Source of the DNA: G963422745 sp965214285
GTDB lineage: Bacteria > Actinomycetota > Acidimicrobiia > Acidimicrobiales > Aldehydirespiratoraceae
DNA: 64,000 nucleotides
Assembly: GCA_965214285.1 (NCBI GenBank)
Contig: OZ243946.1
Coordinates: forward strand, 2,666,001-2,730,000
Reading direction: 5' to 3'
A program made the translations under genes and the position numbers. The notes beneath the pieces were generated by a model, which saw nothing but the letters and a program-made list of their open reading frames with translations, searched no databases and had not been told where the DNA came from. This document shows, piece by piece, positions 53,036 through 63,749 of the stretch; positions within the stretch are counted from its first letter, which is position 1, and every line of letters begins with the position of its first letter.

Positions 53036-54193
53036 TCAGCGGTGAGCGGGCACCATGTAGAACCAGAACGGAAACGGGGCGTCGGCCTCCTTGAGCGCCG
53101 CCCGCGCCGCCAGCATGGTCTTGCCGGCCTCGGTCTGGGAGTAGAACCAGGCGTCGAACGCCCGCGCTCCAGGCGGGCCGTCGGCGAGCTCCAGGGCCGC
53201 CTCGCTGTAGTAGGCGCGGATGTCGTGGCACACCGAGATGGTGATCTTGCCCGGCAGCGGTACCTCCTGCCAGGACTCGCCCTCGGCCCAGCGGTGCAGC
53301 ACAGCGAGAGCCTGTTCCACGGTGTCGGCGTCAATGGCCCGCCCTACCGAGGTGATGCCGCGCTCGGCCAGCGCCCGGTCATAGGCGGCGCGCAGGCCCC
53401 GCGCCTCGTCGACCGCCGCCGGCAGGTCGGGGTCGAAGCGCGGCGGGATGGCACACGCCAGCGGCGTCTCGTCGGACTCGATGACCTCGGGATAGGTCTC
53501 CAGCACCGGCCCCTCCGCCGCCTCCAGCAGCGACAGCGCCCGGCGGATCACGTCGCGCTGCAGCTCGGGGTCATCCGGGCGCCCCAGGGGACGGCCCAGC
53601 GGGAACTCGCAGTACAGCGTGCGGGGCACGGCCATCCGCTCGGCGACTTCCTTCATCGAGGCCAGCACCACGGTCGCCAACCCGGCTGCCTCGAATACGT
53701 GGGCGAGCGTACTCACGGTACGCGTGCACTCGGGTCAAACGGGTGTGAGCAGCACCACGTCCACTTCGTCGGCGAGCAGTTCGGCGGCGCAGGCCGGGCC
53801 GGTGTCGAGGCGCACCTCGCTGACCGTCTCGGGCTGGTTGCCGGCGAAGGCGAAGTGGCGCGGGGCGACCTCGCCGATCACGCCCTGCGCGGCGAGCTCC
53901 TCGAGGCGGTCGATCGGGTACACCACGTTGATGTCGGTCTGGAAGCCGCTGTGGTCGAAGTTCGGGCTCCAGTGGCCCATCACGAGCCGGCGGTCGGCGC
54001 GGTCCAGCGCCCGGAAGCTGGTGTCGGCCGCCACGAAGCGGTCCTGGTCGCTGCGGTGCAGCGCCGCGGAGGTGACGATGGCGACCCGAGCCGCCGACAC
54101 GGGCTTGTCCAGCACGCTGAACGCCGGGGCGTCGAAGGTCGGGACCGGCTGCTGGGCGCCGTAGGCCCGCATCGCGGCGTCGCCGTTGGTCAT
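53036..54193 (-). CDS. PrdB/GrdB-family selenoprotein with in-frame UGA (Sec153)
   Basis: Two adjacent open frames, 54193-53738 and 53734-53036, are in the same frame and separated by one TGA at 53735-53737. Read through, they give one 385-residue protein of the glycine/betaine/sarcosine/D-proline reductase selenoprotein B family. Before the stop: FPID-like VVYPIDRLEELAAQGVIGEV and VDVVLLTPV. After it: PECTRTVSTLAHVFEAAG. Sec would be residue 153 in V-U-P-E-C, a UxxC redox motif at the family's usual place. A perfect hairpin starts 12 bases after the UGA. CEFPLGRPLG follows. GAGGAG lies 6 bases before the ATG. Classical members are anaerobic reductases; here the partner subunits are absent, so the substrate is unknown. 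A nonsense mutation is the alternative but explains less. Confidence 0.8.
53707..53723 (-). promoter_or_regulatory. SECIS-like hairpin for Sec insertion
   Basis: On the minus strand GCGTAC-CGTGA-GTACGC forms a perfect 6-bp stem with a 5-base loop. The loop begins 17 bases after the UGA and has G at its second position. These features agree with the bacterial SECIS consensus (short stem, small loop with an early G, roughly 16-37 bases from UGA). The outer CGA/TCG pairing could extend the stem across a bulge. Confidence 0.65.
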
Positions 54194-54256
54194 GGTGTGC
54201 TCCTCGGAGGTGTGGTCGGGCTGTCTGGGTCGGGCTGTCTTGTCGCCGGCGGCTGC

Positions 54257-55360
54257 TCAGGCTGCCAGGCGGTCGTCGAAGATGATCACGCTGCGGGCCA
54301 GGGTGCCGGCGCGCAGCTCGTCGAAGGCGTAGTTGATGTCGTCGAGGCTGATGCGGCGGGCGACCATGTCGTCCAGCGGCAGCTGGCCGTTCATGTAGCG
54401 GTCGACCAGCATCGGCATGTCGACCCGGAACTGGTTGGAGCCCATGTTGGAGCCCTGCAGGGTCTTCTCGTAGATCAGCTCCGAGGCGTCGATCTCGATG
54501 AGCTGGTGCTCGGGCACCATGCCGATGACAGTGGCGTCGCCGCCGACGCGCAGCACGTTGAACGCCAGCTCGGCGGTCTCCTTGCGCCCGATCGCCTCGA
54601 AGGAGTACTCCACGCCTCCCTGCGACAGCTCCCTCACCGCCTCCAGCGGGTCCACGGCACCGGCGTCCACCAGGTGGTGCGCGCCGAAGCGCTCGGCGAG
54701 GGCCAGGTTGGCGGCGTTGATGTCCACGGCGATGATTGGCCGTGCGCCGATGGCGGCCGCGCCGAGCACCGCCGAGAGGCCCACTCCCCCGCAGCCGATC
54801 ACGGCAACCGACTCGCCCATGCCGACCCCGGCGGTGTTGACCACGGCGCCGAAGCCGGTGGTGACCGCGCAGCCGATCAGCGCTGCCCGGTCCAGGGGCA
54901 TGTCGTCGCGGATCCTCACCACGGCCCGTTCGTGAACCAGCATCCGATCGGCGAACGACGCCAGATCCAGGAGCTGGCAGATCTCCTGGTCGCCTCGCGT
55001 CAGGCGCGGCGGCTCGCCTGCGGCGCGGGCCGCTATCGGCGAGCGGCACAGATACGGCCTGCCGGACGTGCAGTACTTGCAGTGGCCGCAGAAGGCCGAC
55101 AGGCAGGTGATGACGTGATCGCCGGGGGCCACGTAGTCCACCAGCGGCCCGACTGCCTCCACCACGCCGGCGGACTCGTGGCCGGGGACGCAGGGAAGCC
55201 CGGTGGCGTAGCTGCCGTTCACGAAGTGCAGGTCGCTGTGGCAGACCCCGGCCGCGGCGGTGCGGATCAGCACCTCCGACGGGCCGGGCTCGCCGATGCT
55301 CAGGCTCTCGATCGCCAGAGGCGCACCGACGGTGTTCAAGACAGCGGCGCGAACGTCCAT
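54257..55360 (-). CDS. Zinc-dependent alcohol dehydrogenase (MDR family)
   Basis: A 367-residue medium-chain dehydrogenase. Catalytic zinc ligands are C40 (VCHSD), H61-E62 (GHES) and C164 (GCAVTTGFG). The structural zinc is held by C91, C94, C97 and C105. The NAD motif GCGGVGLS is at 189-196, with VDIN favouring NAD. The layout is that of class III-like alcohol dehydrogenases; bacteria of this group often use them for formaldehyde conjugates or other alcohols. The gene is first in a leftward group with the selenoprotein and MBL hydrolase (63 bases and 141 bases between genes). AAAGGA precedes the ATG by about 11 bases. Confidence 0.88.
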   Translation of the reverse strand: MDVRAAVLNTVGAPLAIESLSIGEPGPSEVLIRTAAAGVCHSDLHFVNGSYATGLPCVPGHESAGVVEAVGPLVDYVAPGDHVITCLSAFCGHCKYCTSGRPYLCRSPIAARAAGEPPRLTRGDQEICQLLDLASFADRMLVHERAVVRIRDDMPLDRAALIGCAVTTGFGAVVNTAGVGMGESVAVIGCGGVGLSAVLGAAAIGARPIIAVDINAANLALAERFGAHHLVDAGAVDPLEAVRELSQGGVEYSFEAIGRKETAELAFNVLRVGGDATVIGMVPEHQLIEIDASELIYEKTLQGSNMGSNQFRVDMPMLVDRYMNGQLPLDDMVARRISLDDINYAFDELRAGTLARSVIIFDDRLAA

Positions 55361-55530
55361 GGCGAGTCAGTCCTTTCCCGAGACGGGCCTTGCAAGTCCC
55401 TGCTTGCGGGTCCCTTGCGTGAGCCCGAGTCTGCACCGCCGGGCGCCTTGGGGCCAAACCCGGCCCGTGCCGACCCGGTGCTCAGGCGGCGATGTCGTGT
55501 CGGCGCGCTCGGGCGTGCAACCTTATGCCC

Positions 55531-56025
55531 ATGACCGACACGCCCGTGCCCGACCCGCCCACGCCCGACACGCCCATGCCAGACGCGCCCATGCCCGATT
55601 CGCGCAACGCCGAGGTCATCGCCTTCAACCAGGAGATCATCGAGCAGTTCCGCGCCAACCAGGGCCGGATCGTGGAGGGCCCGCTGGCCGGCAACCCCAC
55701 GCTGCTGCTCATCACCACCGGCGCCCGCAGCGGGCTGGCGCGCACCACGCCGCTCACCTTCGTCGCCGACGGCGACGACTGCGTGGTGATGGCATCCGCG
55801 GGCGGCAGCCAGACGACGCCGAACTGGTACTACAACCTGTGTGCCAATCCGGACGTGGTCGTGGAGGTCGGCGCCGAGCGCTTCGATGCGACCGCCGTCG
55901 TCAACGACCCCGAGGAGCGCGACCGGCTCTTCCGGAAGTTCGTGGCGGAGCTGCCGCGTTTCGGCGCCTATCAGCAGGGCGTGGTGCGGACCATCCCCGT
56001 GGTCTCGCTTCGCCGCAAGCACTGA
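55531..56025 (+). CDS. Deazaflavin (F420)-type nitroreductase-family protein
   Basis: A 164-residue protein of the DDN-like family of F420-dependent reductases. The domain begins NAEVIAFNQEIIEQFRANQG and shows the characteristic LLLITTGARSGLARTTPLTFV, NWYYNLCANPDVVVEV and a terminal RTIPVVSLRRK. These are split-barrel enzymes using F420H2 to reduce quinones or other acceptors. The N-terminus has a small PDTPMPDAPMPD repeat. Several starts are possible (55492, 55525, 55531); ATG 55531 gives a family-like length. It is divergent from the alcohol dehydrogenase. Confidence 0.8.
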   Translation: MTDTPVPDPPTPDTPMPDAPMPDSRNAEVIAFNQEIIEQFRANQGRIVEGPLAGNPTLLLITTGARSGLARTTPLTFVADGDDCVVMASAGGSQTTPNWYYNLCANPDVVVEVGAERFDATAVVNDPEERDRLFRKFVAELPRFGAYQQGVVRTIPVVSLRRKH

Positions 56026-56118
56026 ACCGCCGGCAGCCGGCACTGCCACCGCCCGGACCCGGCAGCGGGCAGCGTCGAAGCCCTGCAGCCGTCGAGGCGG
56101 CGCGCCCGGCCGGCAGAG

Positions 56119-56149
56119 CCCGGCGCCCTCGGGTGGCGAAGGCGCCGGG
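56119..56149. terminator. Hairpin between convergent genes
   Basis: CCCGGCGCC (56119-56127) and GGCGCCGGG (56141-56149) pair perfectly over 9 bp around a 13-base loop. It lies between the ends of two convergent genes and could work on both strands. There is no T-run. A further GGCGCCGGG copy lies about 50 bases to the right. Confidence 0.45.
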
Positions 56150-56226
56150 TCCGCACGGACGGCTTTGGTTGTCTGCGGGTCGAGGCCTCGGAAAGTCCGA
56201 GGCGCCGGGATCCGAGAGCCCAGGGG

Positions 56227-57267
56227 CTAGCTGCTGCGCCTGCGCATCAACAGCACGCCGCCGACCACGACGACGAGCGCCACGACGATCACCGAGAACA
56301 CGAGGCCCGCGTTGGAGTCGTCGTCTGCGGCGGCAGCGGCTGCGGCCTCTTCCTCAGCGGCGGCTGCGGCTGCTTCCTCCTCGGCGGCTGCCGCGGCTGC
56401 CTCAGCCTCGGCGGCTGCTGCCGCGGCTGCTTCCTCCTCGGCCTTGGCCGCGGCCTCAGCCTCGGCCTGCGCGGCTGCCTCAGCCTCGGCCTCCGCAGCG
56501 GCCTCAGCCTCGGCCTGCGCGGCTGCCTCGGCGGCTGCCAGGGCCTCTTCGTCGATGGCGACGTTCACGAAGCCGGATTCGGTCTGTTCGGCGTCGCCGG
56601 CTACGAGGCTGATGCCCTCGGCAGGCACGTCGACGGTGATGGTCGCCGTGAAGCTGCCGCTGTCGTCCGGCGAGGCCGGGACCAGGTTCGCCAGGTTGCA
56701 GTCGGTCGCCGAGTCGAGCGTCGACGGGTCTTCGGTAGGGATGCACGAGAGCAGGAACACGTCCTTGGTGAACCCCGAGCCGGTGACGGTGAACTCGGTC
56801 TCGCCGGGCACCGCCATGGCGGGCTCAGCGGTCAGGGCCGGGCCGCTGGGCGCTTCCTCGGCGGCGCCCTCCCCGACCGCGATGTTGATGTAGCCGACTT
56901 CGGTCTGGGCTGCGTCGCCGGCGACGATGCTCATGCCCTCGGCAGGCACGTCGATGGTGATGCTCGCCGTGAAGCCGCCGTCTTCGGGCGTCACCGAGAC
57001 CAGGTTCTGAAGGTCGCAGTCCGTGGCCGAGTTGATCGCCGACAGGTCCACCACCACGATGCACTCGAGCACGAACACGGGCACGGTGAATCCCGAGCCC
57101 GTCACCGTGAACTCCTGCTCGCCTGGCCCGGCCACCGTGGCCGGCTCCGCGGTCAAGGTGGGGCCGTCCTGTGCGGATGCAGGGCCGGCCGTGAACGGCG
57201 CCATTAGCCCCGCCAGCAGCAGGACTGCGCCGAGCAGGCGCATGGCGGTCTTTGCTGTGTGCTTCAT
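56227..57267 (-). CDS. Surface-anchored protein with two neocarzinostatin-like domains
   Basis: A 346-residue exported protein. A signal peptide (MKHTAKTAMRLLGAVLLLAG, ending near ASA) is followed by two similar domains of about 100 residues, each opening LTAEPA...GEQ/TEFTVTGSGFT and holding two Cys (a likely disulfide), with the SFTATITVDVPAEG strand repeated. The pattern recalls the neocarzinostatin/apoprotein immunoglobulin-like fold, which is not proof of antibiotic binding. A stalk of about 90 Ala/Glu residues then leads to a C-terminal membrane helix and RRRSS. ATG 57267 follows GGGGGGAAC. It probably displays its domains at the cell surface; function unknown. Confidence 0.75.
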   Translation of the reverse strand: MKHTAKTAMRLLGAVLLLAGLMAPFTAGPASAQDGPTLTAEPATVAGPGEQEFTVTGSGFTVPVFVLECIVVVDLSAINSATDCDLQNLVSVTPEDGGFTASITIDVPAEGMSIVAGDAAQTEVGYINIAVGEGAAEEAPSGPALTAEPAMAVPGETEFTVTGSGFTKDVFLLSCIPTEDPSTLDSATDCNLANLVPASPDDSGSFTATITVDVPAEGISLVAGDAEQTESGFVNVAIDEEALAAAEAAAQAEAEAAAEAEAEAAAQAEAEAAAKAEEEAAAAAAAEAEAAAAAAEEEAAAAAAEEEAAAAAAADDDSNAGLVFSVIVVALVVVVGGVLLMRRRSS

Positions 57268-57397
57268 TTGTCTGTTCCCCCCAAGGATCGAGAATTGCAC
57301 GACGGAAATCTAGCGACGACCTGCGACATCGCCAAACCGCCGGGTCCGCCGACCGTCGGCCCGCTGCCCCTGCGCCATGCCGACGATCTGCCGGCGC

Positions 57398-58939
57398 TCA
57401 GGAGCCCGCTGCCTCAGACGCTTCGAGCTGCCGGCGCAGGCCGAAGTCGTCGATGAGGTCAGCCAGCCCGGCGGGCCGCACCTCCAGGGCGTCGAAGGCG
57501 GCCAGGTCGGCCCGCCCGCCGTCGACGTCGCCCACGAAGACCCGCAGGAAGGCCCGGTATACGAGACCCTCGGGATCCTCGGGCTCGATCGCCAGCGCCC
57601 GGTCCAGATACGACAGCCCGATCACCGCCGGCTCGGGCGAGCCGGGGGCGGCGCTGCGCCCCAGCAGCCAGCCGTAGCCGACGTTGAGGGCCACGCTGTC
57701 GGGCTGCGCCAGCAGCGCCTCCTGCAGCAGTTCGAGCCCTTCGATCAGCCGCTGGTCCGCGGCCAGGGCCTCGGCTGCCAGCACCAGCTCGCCCGCGCCG
57801 ATCCCCGCCTCGGCGAAGCTGCCCCGCCCGCCCGCTGCCTGCCACGCCTCGACCCGCCGCAGAGCCGCGGCCCGGCTCGCCTCGTCGACCGCGTCGCGCA
57901 GGCCCTGATCGGCCACCAGCCTGCGCATGAACTCGGGCGGGTCCAGCCGGTCGAACGCCTCCAGGTGCGCGGCCGCGGCGGCGCTGTCGCCCATGTCCAT
58001 GGCAATGGCAGCGGCGAACACGCGGGCGTCCGCATAGTCCGGGTCGATGGCCACGGCGTCGGCGATCAGCGGCTCGGCGGCCTCGCTGTCGCCGGAGATG
58101 CGCAGCAGCCATGCCGAATAGGCCAGCGCCTCGGTGTTCGCAGGCGACAGCTCGAGCACCTCGTCGTAGATGTCGAGGGCGGCTTCGGGGTCGCCTCGCC
58201 CGAAGGCCTGCTGGGCGTCGAGGAGCAGCTCCCGGGTGGTGGCGCGGATGTCGCCGGTGATGGCGTCGCTGTCGCTGCGGCTGCCCGACGAACGCGCCAC
58301 CAGCGCCCCGGCCAGCACCGCCAGCAGCAGAGCCGCCAGCACCCAGACGACCCGGCGGCTGCTCGACGGCTGATCGCCCGGCGGCGCCCGCGGGGCATCC
58401 GCGCCGGCCGATTGTGGCGGGGCGGGCCGGCTGCGGCTGAACAAGGCGGCTACGGCAACGGCTGCTGCAGCGGCGGTGACCACCGGCAGGACCCAGATCA
58501 CCGACGCCAAGCCCGAGGCGGCGGGCGTGTAGTCGATGTCGTCGCCGTATATCGCCACGAGCTGGGCGCGGATGAACTCCTCGGAGCGGCCCTCGTCGAC
58601 CCAGACGCGGATCTCGCGGCGGATGTTGCGCGCCACCACCACGTCGGACTCGGCCACCGACTGGCCCGCACAGACCGGGCAGGCGAAGTCCTCGGCGATT
58701 GCGTGGGCCCGGTCGGCATTGCTGCGCGGGCCGCCATCGTCGAAGACGGCGACGCCCAGGGCGGCGAGCGCCGTGGCCGCCACTGCCGCCCAGGCGGTCG
58801 CCTTGCGCCGCAGCCGGCTCAGCAGGCCGGGCCGGTCCCGGGGCGCCTTGCCGGACCGCTCCCCAGAGGGCTGCGCAGCCTGTTCGCCGGGGCCGGGCCG
58901 CTCGGGCCGCTCGGTCTGGCCGGTCGCGGCGCTGGTCAT
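57398..58939 (-). CDS. CcmH-CcmI fusion, cytochrome c maturation
   Basis: A 513-residue protein. After a basic N-terminal tail and a membrane helix comes the CcmH domain with its redox pair in CPVCAGQSV (C87, C90) and RREIRVWVDEGRSEEFI; a second membrane helix follows. A third membrane helix and TPR repeats (GDPEAALDIYDEVLELSPAN, then AVAIDPDYADARVFAAA) match the C-terminal part of CcmI. CcmH reduces apocytochrome cysteines and CcmI holds the apocytochrome. It overlaps ccmG as TGATG (58939), last gene of the operon. Confidence 0.85.
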   Translation of the reverse strand: MTSAATGQTERPERPGPGEQAAQPSGERSGKAPRDRPGLLSRLRRKATAWAAVAATALAALGVAVFDDGGPRSNADRAHAIAEDFACPVCAGQSVAESDVVVARNIRREIRVWVDEGRSEEFIRAQLVAIYGDDIDYTPAASGLASVIWVLPVVTAAAAAVAVAALFSRSRPAPPQSAGADAPRAPPGDQPSSSRRVVWVLAALLLAVLAGALVARSSGSRSDSDAITGDIRATTRELLLDAQQAFGRGDPEAALDIYDEVLELSPANTEALAYSAWLLRISGDSEAAEPLIADAVAIDPDYADARVFAAAIAMDMGDSAAAAAHLEAFDRLDPPEFMRRLVADQGLRDAVDEASRAAALRRVEAWQAAGGRGSFAEAGIGAGELVLAAEALAADQRLIEGLELLQEALLAQPDSVALNVGYGWLLGRSAAPGSPEPAVIGLSYLDRALAIEPEDPEGLVYRAFLRVFVGDVDGGRADLAAFDALEVRPAGLADLIDDFGLRRQLEASEAAGS

Positions 58940-59529
58940 CAGCTCGCGAAGATCAGGCTGTCGAGCTCGGCCGCGGTCACCCCGCCGATGATCTTGGCGG
59001 CGACCGCCCCGGTGGGCGCCACCAGGTAGCTCTCGGGCACGCCGGTCACGCCGTAGCGCACGGCGACGGCGCCGGTGTCGGCTGCCAGCACCGGCCAGTC
59101 GCCGCCGTTGGCCTCGAAGAAGGCGGTCACGTTGGCGGCGCTGTCGTCGAATGCCACCGAGACCACCGAGGCGTCGCCGGTGGGCGCATGGGCCTCGGCG
59201 AACGCCACCAGCTCGGGGTGCTCGACCACGCAGGGCACGCAGGTGGTGGAGAAGAAGTTGACGACCACCCAGCGTCCGCGCAGCTCGTCGAGGTCGAACC
59301 AGTCGCCTGAGGTCGTGGTGCCCTCGATCAGCGGCGCGGCCTCGCCGAGCAGATGGCTGTCGTGGGCACGCTCCTCAGAGGTGTCGCTTGTCGCCAGCAG
59401 CGCCACCAGCAGCGCCGCGGCCAGCGCCACCGGCAGCAGCACCCCCGCCGTCCGCAAGCCCCGCCGCCCAGGCCCAGCCGCCGCATCCGCAGACACCGCA
59501 GACACCGAAGGCTCGGTCTCGCTGCTCAT
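58939..59529 (-). CDS. ccmG: Thiol-disulfide oxidoreductase CcmG/TlpA
   Basis: A 196-residue membrane-anchored thioredoxin-like protein. The anchor is at about 28-47. The active site is FFSTTCVPCVVEHPE (C97, C100), where the VP dipeptide differs from the usual. A cis-Pro is in GVPESYLV. It keeps cytochrome c haem-binding cysteines reduced outside the membrane. ATG 59529 lies 13 bases after ccmF. Confidence 0.88.
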   Translation of the reverse strand: MSSETEPSVSAVSADAAAGPGRRGLRTAGVLLPVALAAALLVALLATSDTSEERAHDSHLLGEAAPLIEGTTTSGDWFDLDELRGRWVVVNFFSTTCVPCVVEHPELVAFAEAHAPTGDASVVSVAFDDSAANVTAFFEANGGDWPVLAADTGAVAVRYGVTGVPESYLVAPTGAVAAKIIGGVTAAELDSLIFAS

Positions 59530-59542
59530 TGCGTCTCGCTGT

Positions 59543-61581
<2,039 letters not shown>

Positions 61582-61585
<4 letters not shown>

Positions 61586-61620
61586 GACGCCGGCCTCGGG
61601 CCGCGCTCGTTGTCGGGCAT
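61582..61620 (-). CDS. 12-residue mini-ORF coupling ccmE and ccmF
   Basis: ATG at 61620 shares its A with the ccmE stop (TGATG), and the frame MPDNERGPRPAS ends with a TGA overlapping the GTG of ccmF (GTGA, 61585-61582). It would let ribosomes move from ccmE to ccmF. It may be only a coupling device, or a sign that the ccmF start is placed elsewhere. Confidence 0.25.
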
Positions 61621-62189
61621 CAGATCTCGCACGCCGCCGCGGCCTCGGCGACGGCCTGGGCGCCTTCGGAGAGGCGCTCGTCGTAGCCGTCGTCGTTGCG
61701 GTAGTCGTTGTCGTGCTTGACCCGCATCCGGTCCGAGGCGAAGTGCCAGCCGTCGTCCGCGAGGCCCTCGAAGCCGGCGACCGGGGCGGTGCCATTGACC
61801 CAGGCGCCGTCGAGCACGACGGTGACCTCTTCCTCGAACAGCTCGGCCGGCGCGCCGCGGTGTACGACGTCGACCGCCACGCCGCCGAAGAACACGCTGA
61901 ACGCCACCACTGTGCCGTCGTCGAAGCCGCGGGTGACGCTGCAGCGCACCGGCGAGCCCTGCAGGGTGAAGCGGTCGTCGCCTAGCTCGGCGCGCCGCTC
62001 GACGGCTTCGTCGGCGTTGTAGAAGTACAGCGACCCGCTCACCAGGTTCACGACCAGGAACACCACGGCCCCGGCAACCGCCAGCGCGATCCCCGCGGCC
62101 AGCACCGGGCGACGGCGGCGTGAGGGGCGCGGCGGGCGCGGCGCCAGCGAGGCGTCGCTCATGTCGGGCCCACCCAGCGTGTCGCTCAC
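61620..62189 (-). CDS. ccmE: Haem chaperone CcmE
   Basis: A 189-residue membrane-anchored periplasmic-type haem chaperone. The membrane helix is at about 29-49. The C-terminal haem-attachment site reads VKHDNDY, with His159 and Tyr163 in the HxxxY spacing of known CcmE. This is the His type; the rarer Cys-type CxxxY is not present. It starts with GTG at 62189, overlapping the ccmD stop by GTGA. Confidence 0.88.
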   Translation of the reverse strand: MSDTLGGPDMSDASLAPRPPRPSRRRRPVLAAGIALAVAGAVVFLVVNLVSGSLYFYNADEAVERRAELGDDRFTLQGSPVRCSVTRGFDDGTVVAFSVFFGGVAVDVVHRGAPAELFEEEVTVVLDGAWVNGTAPVAGFEGLADDGWHFASDRMRVKHDNDYRNDDGYDERLSEGAQAVAEAAAACEI

Positions 62190-62338
62190 GTCGGATCCTC
62201 GGAGGTCATCCAGCGGCGACGCGGCTCGGGCGTGCGCGCCGTGAGCCTGCGCCCGCGCACGATCAGCCATGCGGCGTACAGCCCGCCCACGGCGAGAGTC
62301 ACGCCCCAGCCGACCAGCAGATAGCCCAGATGCGTCAC
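62186..62338 (-). CDS. ccmD: CcmD-like small membrane protein
   Basis: A 50-residue protein with one membrane span (LGYLLVGWGVTLAVGGLYAA) and a basic RGRRL tail, the typical size and charge pattern of CcmD, which releases holo-CcmE from CcmABC. It starts with GTG at 62338, overlapping the ccmC stop (GTGA), and its own stop overlaps the ccmE start. Small and poorly conserved, so partly assigned by position. Confidence 0.75.
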   Translation of the reverse strand: MTHLGYLLVGWGVTLAVGGLYAAWLIVRGRRLTARTPEPRRRWMTSEDPT

Positions 62339-63084
62339 GGCTGATCCCCCGAGCCGGTCAGGGCCTCGGCGCGGCGGGCGGCGAGGGTCTCGTCGAGCTC
62401 GGCGGCGAGCACCTGGCGCTGGAGCCAGCCGATCCGGAAGCGGTGGACGAGCGCCCAGGCGAACGCCAGCGCCCAGACCACGATGCCGACCACCAGCGTG
62501 AACAGGGTGAGGTCTTCGAGGTTGCCGTCGGTCAGCGACGACTTCTGATGCAGCGTGCGGTCGAACCACCACTCCACGCTGCGGTTCACTATCGGGATGT
62601 TGAGCGCCGCGATCAGCCCGATCACCGCCGCCCGCGTGGCCGTGGCGTCGTCGTTGCCGCCCGCGGCGCGCACCGCCAGGTAGCCGACCATCATCAGCAT
62701 CAGGATCAGCGTGGTGACCAGGCGCACGTCGCCCCAGTCCCAGTAGGTGTTCCAGGTGGGCCGGCCCCACACCGAGCCTGTGAACAGGGTGAGCCCGCAG
62801 AAGATCACGCCGATCTCGGCGGCGCCGTGGGCGACCAGGTCCCACCACGCCGAGCGCTTCCAGAGCCACATCGCCGAGCCGATCGCGGTGGTCACGAATG
62901 CGGTGTAAGTGAGGAACGCCGAGGGCACGTGGATGAAGATCATGCGCACGGCGTCGCGCTGCTCGTCGTCTTCGGGGGCGGCGAAGAAGCCCAGCAGCAC
63001 CAAAGCCGCCAGGCCGGCCAGCACCGCCACGCCCAGCAGCCGGGTGGCCGGAGATCCGGTGCCTGCGGCGGTCGCTTGTGTCAT
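62335..63084 (-). CDS. ccmC: Haem exporter/handling protein CcmC
   Basis: A 249-residue membrane protein with about six helices. The tryptophan-rich haem motif is WNTYWDWGD and the flanking haem His residues are probably in MIFIHVPSAF and LHQKSS. It loads haem onto CcmE. The start is ATG 63084 with GGAGGAGAC directly before it, overlapping the ccmB stop (ATGA). Confidence 0.88.
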   Translation of the reverse strand: MTQATAAGTGSPATRLLGVAVLAGLAALVLLGFFAAPEDDEQRDAVRMIFIHVPSAFLTYTAFVTTAIGSAMWLWKRSAWWDLVAHGAAEIGVIFCGLTLFTGSVWGRPTWNTYWDWGDVRLVTTLILMLMMVGYLAVRAAGGNDDATATRAAVIGLIAALNIPIVNRSVEWWFDRTLHQKSSLTDGNLEDLTLFTLVVGIVVWALAFAWALVHRFRIGWLQRQVLAAELDETLAARRAEALTGSGDQP

Positions 63085-63749
63085 GTCTCCTCCAGGAGCA
63101 CGCCGTAGGCCCATGCCCCGAGCGTGGCGTTGAGCGCCCCGAAGCCGGCGAGCAGGCCCAGCCAGGCCCAGCCATCGACGGCGACGGTCCCGAGCGCGTC
63201 GTCGAAGGCCCGGGTGGCGGCGATGAGCACCGGTGCCAGCATCGGGAACAACAGGATCGGCAGCAGCGTCTCCCTGGCCCGCAACTGGGCCACCAGCGCG
63301 CCCAACAGGCTACCCGTGGAGGCGATGGCGACGCTGGCGACCACACAGGTGACCGCCAGCAGCGGCCAGTCCTCGACCTCGGCGCCGTAGAGCACCACGA
63401 TCCCGCCGGCCAGCGGCGCCTGCACGGCCAGCAGCTGCACAGCTATCGCCGCGGACTTGCCGGCGAAGACCGCCATCGGCTCGACCCCGGCGAGCAGCAG
63501 GCTGCGGCGGGCGCCGTCGCTGGTCTCGATGGCGGTCGAGCGGTGAACCGCCACCACCGACACAAAAAGCACAGCCATCCAGAACAGGCCGGGCGCGGCG
63601 CGCTCCAGCACCGCCCGGTCGGCGTCGAGGGTGAAGCCGAACAGGACCAGCACCAACAACGCGAAGGGCAGGATCTGGCTGACGGCCACCCGTGAGCGCA
63701 GCTCGATGCGCAGATCCTTGCCGGCTACGAGGCGCAGGTCACGCCACAT
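63081..63749 (-). CDS. ccmB: Haem ABC exporter permease CcmB
   Basis: A 222-residue membrane protein with about six helices; LVAGKDLRIELRSR at the start and PLLAVTCVVASVAIASTGSL match CcmB. It forms the membrane part of the CcmAB transporter that releases holo-CcmE. It overlaps ccmA by 11 bases. Confidence 0.85.
   Translation of the reverse strand: MWRDLRLVAGKDLRIELRSRVAVSQILPFALLVLVLFGFTLDADRAVLERAAPGLFWMAVLFVSVVAVHRSTAIETSDGARRSLLLAGVEPMAVFAGKSAAIAVQLLAVQAPLAGGIVVLYGAEVEDWPLLAVTCVVASVAIASTGSLLGALVAQLRARETLLPILLFPMLAPVLIAATRAFDDALGTVAVDGWAWLGLLAGFGALNATLGAWAYGVLLEET

Noticed and set aside
53036..53716. Treating the 3' half of the selenoprotein as a separate gene starting at GTG 53716
   Set aside because: It would lack the N-terminal half of the family, has no ribosome binding site, and its GTG lies inside the SECIS-like hairpin.
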